Shown: positions 49,731 to 57,179 of the stretch, in pieces | How the letters are laid out: every line of letters begins with the position of its first letter | How positions within the stretch are numbered: position 1 is the first letter of the stretch | Origin: Ligaoa zhengdingensis | GTDB lineage: Bacteria > Bacillota > Clostridia > Oscillospirales > Ruminococcaceae | Assembly (NCBI RefSeq): GCF_014384885.1 | Contig: NZ_JACRST010000004.1 | Span: 1-64,000 of the forward strand | Length of the DNA stretch: 64,000 nt | Reading direction: 5' to 3' | The notes under the pieces: model-generated | Told to the model about the DNA's origin: nothing | What the model saw: only the letters and a program-made list of their open reading frames with translations | Databases searched by the model: none | Position numbers and translations under genes: made by a program

Positions 49731-50006
49731 TCACAGCCCCCGCCGGCTGAGCAGCAGCAGAATCTGGCTGTTCATCAGTTTTTTGCCCATCAGCTCGCGG
49801 AATTGGGCGGAGCTTGTCCGCCCGGCCGCGCGCAGCGGCGCCATTTTGCGCGAGAGCTCCTCCTGCGCGGCTTCCAGCTCCTCGCGCAGGTCCTCAAACT
49901 TTGCCAGGCGCTCCACCGCGTCCCCGGCGTAGCCGCCCTCCACGGGCCGCACGGCCTCGCGCGCCACGCGGTAAGCGCCGCTTTCGGTCTGTTCGGTCAT
50001 CCGCAT
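49731..50006 (-). CDS. Unknown small coiled-coil protein
   Basis: The protein has 91 residues with an ATG eight bases after AAAGGGGGAA. A helical, charged segment (about 30-65, with ERLAKFEDLREELEAAQEEL) predicts a coiled coil. The YRVAREAV and ERLAKFEDL blocks resemble small proteins often found in phages and clostridial genomes, with no known function. It is the last gene of the hydrogenase-sensor cluster (20 bp after the phosphatase), so a role in that pathway is possible but unsupported. Confidence 0.6.
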   Translation of the reverse strand: MRMTEQTESGAYRVAREAVRPVEGGYAGDAVERLAKFEDLREELEAAQEELSRKMAPLRAAGRTSSAQFRELMGKKLMNSQILLLLSRRGL

Positions 50007-50025
50007 GGGCGGTTCCCCCTTTCGG

Positions 50026-51198
50026 TTAAAAATATTCCACCGTGACCTTTTTGCCGGTCTTTTCGATCTCGGCGGCCAGCTCCTTGATGAGGTTGAATTT
50101 GAGGCTCAGGGAGACGGGCATCCCCGGGTTCTGGTGCGCGGGATTGAGCGCGCGCCCCACCAGGAAGTGCACCTCGGTGCTGTCCTGAAGCAGCAGGCGG
50201 GTCAACTCGGACGCGCCGTCCTTCTTGTTGAGCGAGTACATGTCCCAACTGTCGCTGTCCGCCTCGTTCATATTCTTGATGATATCGAGGCATTTGCCCA
50301 GGGTGAGCACGCCCTCAGTCACCAGGTCGATGCCCGGGATGCGCGCGGTGGGCGGCACGGCGGGGTTTTCATAGTCGAGCAGCACCTCCAGCTCGCGCCC
50401 GGTGACGCGGCTGACGATCTGCGAGGTGGTGCCGCCGCACACCACCTTGAGCCCGCCGGAGTACATCAGCTTGTCCACCACGACCTTGTCCATGTTGGGG
50501 TCGCGGGGCGGGCCCACCATCACAAAGGCGGGGCGGTTGGGCTTGAGCTTGAGGGTGCACACGGTGGAGTCATCCCCCGGCTTGCCCATATACAGGGTGT
50601 TCACCGCGCCCAGCAGCTTGCGGCAGACCACCACCGGGGCCATATCGCTGGAGAAGTTTTCGGTGATGTACTTGACGATGTTGTCGTACTGCCAGCCGAG
50701 GTCGAGCAGCGCGCCCACCCCCGCGTGCACCACGCCGTCCGAAAAGGTGATAATGGTGTCGCCGTTCTCCGCGTAAAAGTCGCTGACAAACACCTTTTTA
50801 CCGCCGATGTCGAGCTCGGTGCGCTCGATATCGGTGATGGTGTTGCCCTTAAAATAGATGAGGTTGGGGTTGTCGAACTCGGCGGTGCGCACGTGGCCGG
50901 TCTTGCCGACATTCACAATGGTGAAGGTGGAGTAGGCGATGCCGCGCTCGCTGCACACCGGCAGGGTGCTGGCGATCGTCTCCACCGCGTCGCTCAGCGA
51001 AGCGCCGCTGCTCATCATGGTGGCGATGATCTTGCTGGTGAGGGTGGAGAGGATGTTCGCCTTCACCCCGCTGCCCAGCCCGTCGGCCAGCACGGCCATA
51101 AAGCGCTTGTCGTTGCGCACAAATTCCACCTTGTCCCCGCACAGCTCCTCGCCGTAGTGGTTGAGGCTCTCGTAAGCGGCGTCTACAAACAGTTCCAT
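50026..51198 (-). CDS. SpoIIE-type PP2C protein phosphatase of the hydrogenase-sensor cluster
   Basis: The protein has 390 residues. The PP2C metal-binding motifs are VLADGLGSG (about residues 36-44), FSDGVVHAG and GDDSTVCTL; the ADGLGSG form is typical of the SpoIIE branch. Residues about 230-390 form an extra domain I do not recognise. It has no membrane helices, unlike sporulation SpoIIE. It starts 7 bp after the H-cluster PAS protein, which suggests that the redox sensor controls a Ser/Thr phosphatase. Confidence 0.88.
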   Translation of the reverse strand: MELFVDAAYESLNHYGEELCGDKVEFVRNDKRFMAVLADGLGSGVKANILSTLTSKIIATMMSSGASLSDAVETIASTLPVCSERGIAYSTFTIVNVGKTGHVRTAEFDNPNLIYFKGNTITDIERTELDIGGKKVFVSDFYAENGDTIITFSDGVVHAGVGALLDLGWQYDNIVKYITENFSSDMAPVVVCRKLLGAVNTLYMGKPGDDSTVCTLKLKPNRPAFVMVGPPRDPNMDKVVVDKLMYSGGLKVVCGGTTSQIVSRVTGRELEVLLDYENPAVPPTARIPGIDLVTEGVLTLGKCLDIIKNMNEADSDSWDMYSLNKKDGASELTRLLLQDSTEVHFLVGRALNPAHQNPGMPVSLSLKFNLIKELAAEIEKTGKKVTVEYF

Positions 51199-51205
51199 AG
51201 CGCCC

Positions 51206-52915
51206 TCACTTTCTGTCCGCGGACTCCGGGCCCGCCATCGACTTCTTCAGGTTGGTGAGCGCCACCTTGGTCTCCGCGGTGGTCTCACCCAGCAGGCTTG
51301 CGATTTCCTGCGCCACCCGCATCTGCTTGTCGATGACCTGCTGCGCGGTGTCGATGGTGTGGGCGCGCAGCTGGGCCAGCTCCTCCTGGCGCTTCTCATC
51401 GTCCGAGATGTCCTTGACGAACACCAGGTACATGTTGTGCTCCTTGATGTAGATGAACGTCTCCTCGGCCGCATGGTCGTTGCGGAACAGCTTGCTGCGC
51501 CGGGTGACGATCTTGCCGGAATCCCGCGCCTCGTCGAAGGCGGTCTCGCCGTAGAACTCGGGGAGGGGCAGGCCGATGATATCCGCGCGCGCCGCGCCGA
51601 ACATCTCCTCGGCGGAGGGGTTGAGCTCCTGCACCAGCAGGTCGTTGTCAAAGGCGATGATCGCGTTGGGGCTGTGCTCCATCACCATGTTGGAAAGGTT
51701 TTCGGCGCGGTCGCGGAAGAAGGGCAGGCACATGTTGATGTCCGCCTTGCCCTGGTAGACCGCCACCGCCTTGGCGCGGCAGGTGGGGTAGCCGCAGCTG
51801 CCGCAGTTGAGCTCCTGCTCAGGGGTGTATTTGCCAATGCGCGCCAGAATCTGGCGGATCTCCGCCTCGGAGGGCTCGGGCGCCTTGTCCGATCGGTTGG
51901 CGAACACCCGCGGGTGCGGGTACTGTGCGCTGGCGGAGAGCGCGGGACGCGCGTCGTGGGGGAGGGCCTCCCCGGATATCTTTTCTTCCAGCAGCATGGC
52001 GCGCTTGCCGCCCATGCGCATGATCGGGCCGCCCAGGCAGCCGCCCGCGCAGATGTTGGCCTCGACAAACACGTGGTCCAGCTCGCCGTTCTGGATCGCG
52101 TCGAACACCTCGATGCAGCGGAAGATGCCGTCCACCGCGATCGGGCGGTAATCGCCGTAGCGCTCCTTGGGGATGGTGGCCAGGATGCCGCGCGGCTTGG
52201 GGTACAGGCGGGCGACCGCGTTCCGCACGCCCACCGCCTCGTGGTCCTCCTGCTCCAGGCGCACCCCTTGCTCGGCCATCCACCGGTCGACCGACGAGAA
52301 GGTGAGCGCCACGTTCACCAGCCCGCCCGCGAGCGGGTCGGCTGCCTCGTCCTTCTTCGAGAGGCAGGGGCCGATGAACACCACCTTGATGTCGCCGTAG
52401 CTCTCGCGCATCAGGCGCGCGTGCGCCATCATTGGCGAGGAGACAGGCGACAGCATCTTGATGAGCTCAGGGTATTTGCGCTCGATCAGCATCACCACCG
52501 ACGCACAGGCGGTGCCGATGATGTTCTTCATCGAGCCCTTTTCCATCAGCTCGGCGTACTCGCGGCTGGTCTCGGCCGCGCCGATCGCGGTTTCCTCCAC
52601 GCCCGCAAAGCCCAGCTTTTTGAGCGCGGCGGACAGGACGCTGAAGTCGTCGGTGCCGTACCAGCCCTGCCAGGACGGCGCGACCGACGCATAGACCGGC
52701 TTGCCCAGGCGCAGCAGCGATTTCACCTCGTCCACGTCGTTGCGGATATATTTGGCGTTCTGCGGGCAGCTCTGCACGCAGATGCCGCACAGGATGCACT
52801 CCTTGTCGATGATCTTGGCGCGGCCGTCCTTGAAGGCGATCGCCTTGATGGGGCACTCGCGGATACATTTATAGCAGTTGCGGCAGTTGGTGGGGTTGAG
52901 TTCGATCACGCTCAT
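51206..52915 (-). CDS. Sensory [FeFe]-hydrogenase-type protein with PAS domain (HydS-like)
   Basis: The protein has 569 residues from the ATG at 52915. Two 4Fe-4S ferredoxin motifs (Cys11/14/17/21 and Cys40/43/46/50) precede an H-cluster domain. Its four ligands are Cys137 (GTACASVV), Cys184 (IGPCLSKKDE), Cys289 and Cys293 (EANICAGGCLGGP). A further 4Fe-4S site follows at Cys371/374/379/396, then a PAS domain (about 405-510) and a coiled coil. The divergent H-cluster motifs and PAS match the sensory groups C/D, thought to signal H2 or redox state rather than to produce H2. Its neighbours are a PP2C phosphatase and a [2Fe-2S] protein. Confidence 0.88.
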   Translation of the reverse strand: MSVIELNPTNCRNCYKCIRECPIKAIAFKDGRAKIIDKECILCGICVQSCPQNAKYIRNDVDEVKSLLRLGKPVYASVAPSWQGWYGTDDFSVLSAALKKLGFAGVEETAIGAAETSREYAELMEKGSMKNIIGTACASVVMLIERKYPELIKMLSPVSSPMMAHARLMRESYGDIKVVFIGPCLSKKDEAADPLAGGLVNVALTFSSVDRWMAEQGVRLEQEDHEAVGVRNAVARLYPKPRGILATIPKERYGDYRPIAVDGIFRCIEVFDAIQNGELDHVFVEANICAGGCLGGPIMRMGGKRAMLLEEKISGEALPHDARPALSASAQYPHPRVFANRSDKAPEPSEAEIRQILARIGKYTPEQELNCGSCGYPTCRAKAVAVYQGKADINMCLPFFRDRAENLSNMVMEHSPNAIIAFDNDLLVQELNPSAEEMFGAARADIIGLPLPEFYGETAFDEARDSGKIVTRRSKLFRNDHAAEETFIYIKEHNMYLVFVKDISDDEKRQEELAQLRAHTIDTAQQVIDKQMRVAQEIASLLGETTAETKVALTNLKKSMAGPESADRK

Positions 52916-52916
52916 C

Positions 52917-53174
52917 TCACGCGCCCTCCTTTGCAAGCGGATAGATTTTGTCGTAGAATACCTGTTCGGCGTTGGCAAAGCCGACGTTGTCCACCGCCTC
53001 GCCGTTCACCGTGATGGCGATGCCGTTGAGGCAGTGACCCATGCAGAACGCCGCCTTGAGCTTCACCACGTCCTCGAGGTCGTTGCGCTTAATCAGGTCG
53101 GTGAACGTCTTGATCACCTGGTAGGAGCCGCGCATATGGCAGGAGCTCCCCACGCACACGCTTACTTCAATCAT
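52917..53174 (-). CDS. Thioredoxin-like [2Fe-2S] ferredoxin
   Basis: The protein has 85 residues from the ATG at 53174. The cluster ligands are Cys7 and Cys12 (CVGSSC) and Cys44 and Cys48 (CMGHC), the NuoE/HydC-type thioredoxin fold. It ends one base before the sensor gene starts, so it likely transfers electrons to or from the sensory H-cluster protein. It is the first gene of the cluster. Confidence 0.9.
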   Translation of the reverse strand: MIEVSVCVGSSCHMRGSYQVIKTFTDLIKRNDLEDVVKLKAAFCMGHCLNGIAITVNGEAVDNVGFANAEQVFYDKIYPLAKEGA

Positions 53175-53356
53175 GACTGTGCATCCTTTCCATCGGGGGC
53201 GCGCCCCGGTTTGTTGTTTCGCCGGCGTTCGCGGCGTTTCCCGCGAATCCACGATTTTATGATACCGTACTCGCCCGCGAAATTCAATAGAATCCCGCGA
53301 TTTCTGGGTGGGTTCTGCGGCAAAAGAACAAAGTTTCGCAAATTTCGTTTGCCCTA

Positions 53357-53385
53357 TTGCAAACCTTGGCTTTTCCCAGTATAAT
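53357..53385 (+). promoter_or_regulatory. Strong promoter with no coding gene downstream
   Basis: TTGCAA (53357-53362) and TATAAT (53380-53385) are separated by 17 bp. The next plus-strand gene has its own promoter 600 bp further on. In 53175-53356 nothing else is seen. Confidence 0.6.
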
Positions 53386-53388
53386 AAA

Positions 53389-53806
53389 AATAGTTACAAA
53401 GCAACTATTTTTTCGCGCATCCGGCCGCTTTGCCGGCTGGGCGGAGCCGCCACATGGGCATTTTTATAGCTCCGCTCTGTGAAGCTATAAAAAATAGAGA
53501 AAATCGCTCGGAGGGATCCCAGGAGGGTGGGAGACCGCCGCGCCCCGCAGCAGCACAGTGACGATATGGATAGGAATTCGATCTATTCTTTTTACAAAAT
53601 TTTGACAAGCTGGCAGTCTGCGCATCGCCGGGAGCACGGGGCGTTTCAGGGGAACTTCACGGGCGTTGTTTTTTGTTTCCTCGCGGTGGGTCCGGCGGGC
53701 AAGGATGCCCATTTGCCAGTGTTCCAGGCAGCGACCCCCTTGCCCGTCCGGCCTCCGCTGGGGATATACCTCTGCCATAGCGCTAGCGCTGGGACGGAGG
53801 TTTTTT
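53389..53806 (+). ncRNA. Candidate noncoding transcript upstream of nrdD
   Basis: Between the promoter at 53357-53385 and a strong terminator (53769-53806: CCTCTG/CGGAGG enclosing AGCG-CTAG-CGCT, then six T) there is no credible protein. Strong hairpins are AATAGTT/AACTATT with T run at the very start (53389-53413), TTTTTATAGCT/AGCTATAAAAA (53461-53493) and a rod closed by CGGGCAAGG/CCTTGCCCG (53696-53704 with 53738-53746) with further pairing outside. I see no tmRNA, RNase P, SRP or cobalamin riboswitch signature. 6S RNA is conceivable from the rod but unproven. Confidence 0.45.
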
Positions 53807-53956
53807 ACTCTGTTTTTCTTCCCATCCCATTGTGGGAGAAATCACCAAAAGGCCCGAACCGCTTGGCAGGGGGCTTTTTTCTTTTTGTCCGGGGCAAAAA
53901 CCGCTGGATCTGGTAGTTTCCAGAAAAATCGACGCTAAAAATTGTGCATTTATCAA
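53807..53956 (+). other. Spacer before the nrdD promoter
   Basis: It holds a weak terminator-like hairpin, GGCCC...GGGGGCTTTTTTC, at about 53855-53881. No gene is seen. Confidence 0.4.
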
Positions 53957-53985
53957 TTGACAAGGAATTGCGAAAAGGATATGAT
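53957..53985 (+). promoter_or_regulatory. Promoter of nrdD
   Basis: A perfect TTGACA (53957-53962) and TATGAT (53980-53985) are separated by 17 bp. Confidence 0.85.
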
Positions 53986-54008
53986 AGACAAGTACTCTTA
54001 CGGACGAA

Positions 54009-54024
54009 ACACAATATGTTGTGT
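54009..54024. promoter_or_regulatory. NrdR box
   Basis: ACACAATATGTTGTGT is a perfect 16-bp palindrome matching the NrdR consensus (ACACWATATSTWGTGT-like). It lies just downstream of the start region. NrdR boxes usually come in pairs about three helical turns apart; only a degenerate second site (near 54038-54054) is visible. It implies repression when deoxynucleotides are plentiful. Confidence 0.85.
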
Positions 54025-54088
54025 ATGCATTGCGTTTTCATATACAAATGTAGTAAAGAACAGGAGATAGCTCAGTGGAGGGAATGGC

Positions 54089-56404
54089 ATGATCGCAAAC
54101 ATTGTCAAGCGCGACGGGCGCAGTGTGGAGTTCGACATCGAGAAGATCGCTACCGCCATCTACAAGGCGGCGCAGGCGCTGGGTGGGCGCGACCACGAGA
54201 TGGCGCTGCGCATCGCCCAGGATGTGGCGGACTATCTGGAGAAGGACCAGAATTTGACGGAACCCACCGTGGAACAGATTCAGGACGCGGTGGAAAAGAT
54301 TCTGATTGAGCAGGGGCACGCCCGCACGGCCAAGGAGTACATCCTTTACCGCGCCGAGCGCACCCGTGTGCGGGAGAGCAACACCCGCCTGATGAAGGTC
54401 TACGAGGACCTCACCTTTAAAGAGGCGTCGGACAACGACGTGAAGCGGGAAAACGCCAACATCGACGGCGACACCGCCATGGGCACCATGCTCAAATACG
54501 GCAGCGAGGGCGCGAAGCAGTTCTATGAGATGTTTGTGCTCAACCCCGCGCACGCCAAAGCCCATGCCGAGGGGGATATCCACATCCACGATCTGGACTT
54601 TCTCACCCTCACCACCACCTGCTGTCAGATCGACATTGAAAAGCTGTTCCGCGGCGGGTTTTCCACCGGACACGGCTTTTTGCGCGAACCCAACGACATC
54701 CAGAGCTATACGGCGCTGGCCTGTATCGCCATTCAGTCCAACCAGAACGACCAGCACGGCGGGCAGAGCATCCCGAATTTCGATTACGGCATGGCGCCCG
54801 GCGTGCGCAAGACCTACCGGCGGCAGTACCTCGCCAACCTGGGCAAGGTGATGGAGGTGCTCTGCGGTGTGGAAAATGGGCAGGAGGCCGCCAAGCAGCT
54901 CTGCAAACGAATCGAGCGGGAGCACGGGGCGTCCCCGGTGTTGGCTGACGACAACGGCTACCGCGACTTGGAAGCGCCGCTACTGGCGGAGCTGATCCCC
55001 GCCGAACAGGTGGAGCGGGTGCGCGAAACCGCGCGCCGCTACGCGCTCCAGGAGACCCGCCGTTCCACCTATCAGGCGATGGAGGCGCTGGTACATAACC
55101 TCAACACCATGCACTCCCGCGCGGGCGCGCAGATTCCGTTCTCCTCCATCAACTACGGCACCGATACCTCGCCCGAGGGGCGGCTGGTGATCGAGAGCGT
55201 GCTGCTCGCCACCGAGGCGGGCTTGGGCAACGGCGAGACGCCCATCTTCCCCATCCACATCTTCAAGGTGAAGGAGGGGATCAACTACAACGAGGGCGAC
55301 CCCAACTACGACCTGTTCAAGCTGGCCTGCAAGGTGTCCGCCAAGCGGCTGTTCCCCAACTTTTCCTTTTTGGACGCGCCGTTCAACGCGCAGTATTACA
55401 AGCCCGGCGACCACAACACCGAGGCGGCTTATATGGGCTGCCGCACCCGCGTGATCGGAAACGCCTACGACCCCACCCGCGAGGTGGTGGGGGGGCGCGG
55501 CAACCTCAGCTTCACCTCCATCAACCTGCCCCGCATGGCCATCAAGGCCAAGGGGGATGTGGACCTCTTCTTTGAGGATCTCGACCGCAAGATCGGCCTT
55601 GTGATCGATCAGCTGATGGAGCGCTATCAAATCCAGGCCGCCAAGAAGGTGAAGAACTACCCCTTCCTGATGGGTCAGGGCATCTGGCTGGATTCCGACA
55701 AGCTCGGCCCCGAGGATACGGTGGGGGAGGTGCTCAAGCACGGCACCCTCACGCTGGGCTTTATCGGCCTCGCCGAGTGCCTCAAGGCGCTGATCGGCAA
55801 GCACCACGGCGAGAGTGCCGAGGCGCAGAACCTGGGCCTCGACATTGTGGGCTATATGCGCAAGCGCATGGATGAGGAGACCCGCCGCACCGGCTTCAAC
55901 TTCTCGCTGATCGCCACCCCGGCGGAGGGCCTTTCCGGCCGGTTTGTCCGCATGGACCGCGAGCGCTACGGCGCGATCCCGGGCGTGACCGACCGCGAAT
56001 ACTACACCAACTCGTTCCATATCCCGGTGTATTTCAACATTTCGGCCTTCGATAAGATCCGCCTCGAGGCGCCCTACCACGCGTTAACCAACGGCGGGCA
56101 CATCACCTATGTCGAGCTGGACGGCGACCCCTGCAAAAACCTGGATGCGTTTGAGCGGGTGGTGCGCTGCATGAAGGAGTGCGGCGTCGGCTACGGTTCG
56201 ATCAACCACCCGGTGGACCGCGACCCGGTCTGCGGCTACACCGGCATCATCGACGACGTATGCCCGCGCTGCGGCCGCCGCGAGGGCGAGCCGGTGAGCG
56301 TGGAAACCCTGCGCCGCCTGGGCGTGTGGCGCGGCGGGGCGGACACCTGCGGCTACTGCGGCGATATCAACGAGGAGCGCGACCGCACCGTCAATCCCAT
56401 GTGA
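54089..56404 (+). CDS. nrdD: Anaerobic ribonucleoside-triphosphate reductase, catalytic part lacking the glycyl-radical segment
   Basis: The protein has 771 residues. An ATP-cone (about 1-95) precedes the class III catalytic barrel with TTTCCQIDIEKLFRGGF and the active-site Cys block MGCRTRVIGN (about 450). The C-terminal zinc site has Cys725, Cys728, Cys754 and Cys757 (CPRC and CGYC). The protein stops 14 residues later at TVNPM and lacks the RxxGYL glycyl-radical loop that must follow. That loop is encoded by the next gene, 56445-56621. The stop at 56402-56404 is followed by a separate ribosome binding site, so this is a split gene, not a simple frameshift. Confidence 0.95.
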   Translation: MIANIVKRDGRSVEFDIEKIATAIYKAAQALGGRDHEMALRIAQDVADYLEKDQNLTEPTVEQIQDAVEKILIEQGHARTAKEYILYRAERTRVRESNTRLMKVYEDLTFKEASDNDVKRENANIDGDTAMGTMLKYGSEGAKQFYEMFVLNPAHAKAHAEGDIHIHDLDFLTLTTTCCQIDIEKLFRGGFSTGHGFLREPNDIQSYTALACIAIQSNQNDQHGGQSIPNFDYGMAPGVRKTYRRQYLANLGKVMEVLCGVENGQEAAKQLCKRIEREHGASPVLADDNGYRDLEAPLLAELIPAEQVERVRETARRYALQETRRSTYQAMEALVHNLNTMHSRAGAQIPFSSINYGTDTSPEGRLVIESVLLATEAGLGNGETPIFPIHIFKVKEGINYNEGDPNYDLFKLACKVSAKRLFPNFSFLDAPFNAQYYKPGDHNTEAAYMGCRTRVIGNAYDPTREVVGGRGNLSFTSINLPRMAIKAKGDVDLFFEDLDRKIGLVIDQLMERYQIQAAKKVKNYPFLMGQGIWLDSDKLGPEDTVGEVLKHGTLTLGFIGLAECLKALIGKHHGESAEAQNLGLDIVGYMRKRMDEETRRTGFNFSLIATPAEGLSGRFVRMDRERYGAIPGVTDREYYTNSFHIPVYFNISAFDKIRLEAPYHALTNGGHITYVELDGDPCKNLDAFERVVRCMKECGVGYGSINHPVDRDPVCGYTGIIDDVCPRCGRREGEPVSVETLRRLGVWRGGADTCGYCGDINEERDRTVNPM

Positions 56405-56444
56405 CGATACTGCTTTTATCTGAATTATTAAGGAGGAACCGATT

Positions 56445-56621
56445 ATGAGCTACAACTACAATCCTGCAACCCAAACGGTCGGCGAAGGGGTCGGCTTCGA
56501 GCGCATCCGCCGCATCACCGGTTATCTGGTGGGCACCGTGGACCGCTTCAACAACGCCAAGCGCGCCGAAGAGCGCGACCGCGTGAAACACGGCCTGGAC
56601 AGCGGCCTTGAGCAGCTGTGA
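56445..56621 (+). CDS. Stand-alone glycyl-radical subunit of class III ribonucleotide reductase
   Basis: The protein has 58 residues from the ATG at 56445, eight bases after AAGGAGG. It contains RIRRITGYLVGTVDRFNNAK and a following RVKHG, the canonical C-terminal glycyl-radical motif of NrdD, with Gly26 as the expected radical site. It has no other domain. Its stop overlaps the ATG of nrdG (TGATG), so it is coupled to the activase that makes the radical. Function as the radical donor for the NrdD encoded upstream is inferred from motif and context, in the way that YfiD supplies a spare radical domain for pyruvate formate-lyase. Confidence 0.9.
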   Translation: MSYNYNPATQTVGEGVGFERIRRITGYLVGTVDRFNNAKRAEERDRVKHGLDSGLEQL

Positions 56622-57124
56622 TGCCGCTGCGTCTGGCCGGGGTGGTGCGCGAGTCGATCGTGGACGGCCCCGGCTTTCGCTTTGTGGTGTTTGTGCAGGG
56701 GTGCCCCCACCACTGCCCCAGCTGCCACAACCCGCAGTCGCACGACTTTGCGGGCGGCTACGACTGCGATCCCCAGCGGATTCTCGACGAGATCGACAAA
56801 AACCCGCTGCTCTCCGGCGTGACCTTCTCGGGCGGGGAGCCGTTCTGCCAGCCGGAAGCGCTGTGCGGGCTGGCGCGCGAGGTAAAGGCGCGCGGCCTCG
56901 GCCTGATGGCCTACAGCGGCTACACCTACGAGGAGCTGCTGGATCTGGCGAAGGAACGCCCGGCTGTGGGCGAGCTGCTGGAGCTGTGCGACTACCTGGT
57001 GGACGGTCGGTTTGTGCTGGCTGAGCGCGACCTGACCCTGCAATTCCGCGGCAGCCGCAACCAGCGGATCGTGGATCTCGCCGCCACGCGGCGGGAGGGC
57101 GAGGTTGTGACAACCGAGCTTTGA
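56621..57124 (+). CDS. nrdG: Anaerobic ribonucleotide reductase activating protein
   Basis: This 167-residue radical SAM activase has the cluster motif GCPHHCPSCHNP (Cys28, Cys32, Cys35). The block VTFSGGEPFCQPEAL is typical of glycyl-radical activases. It uses SAM to create the glycyl radical, here presumably on the separate 58-residue protein encoded immediately upstream, with which it overlaps by one base. A GTG one codon upstream is a less likely start. Confidence 0.95.
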   Translation: MPLRLAGVVRESIVDGPGFRFVVFVQGCPHHCPSCHNPQSHDFAGGYDCDPQRILDEIDKNPLLSGVTFSGGEPFCQPEALCGLAREVKARGLGLMAYSGYTYEELLDLAKERPAVGELLELCDYLVDGRFVLAERDLTLQFRGSRNQRIVDLAATRREGEVVTTEL

Positions 57125-57128
57125 GACG

Positions 57129-57166
57129 AAAAGAAGCCCCCATCCATTTGGATGGGGGCTTCTTTT
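57129..57166. terminator. Convergent terminator between nrdG and the purine permease gene
   Basis: AAAAGAAGCCCCCATCC and GGATGGGGGCTTCTTTT form a perfect hairpin with T runs in both directions. Confidence 0.93.
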
Positions 57167-57179
57167 ATGCACCGGTCAG

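Noticed and set aside
53389..53806. Cobalamin riboswitch, tmRNA or RNase P RNA upstream of nrdD
   Set aside because: The diagnostic cores (B12 box, tmRNA tag frame with tRNA-like ends, RNase P conserved blocks) are not present.
56404..56445. Frameshift or sequencing error separating nrdD from its glycyl-radical end
   Set aside because: The 40-bp gap has a perfect ribosome binding site and a fresh ATG, the small protein has its own N-terminal segment, and NrdD ends in a sensible tail.
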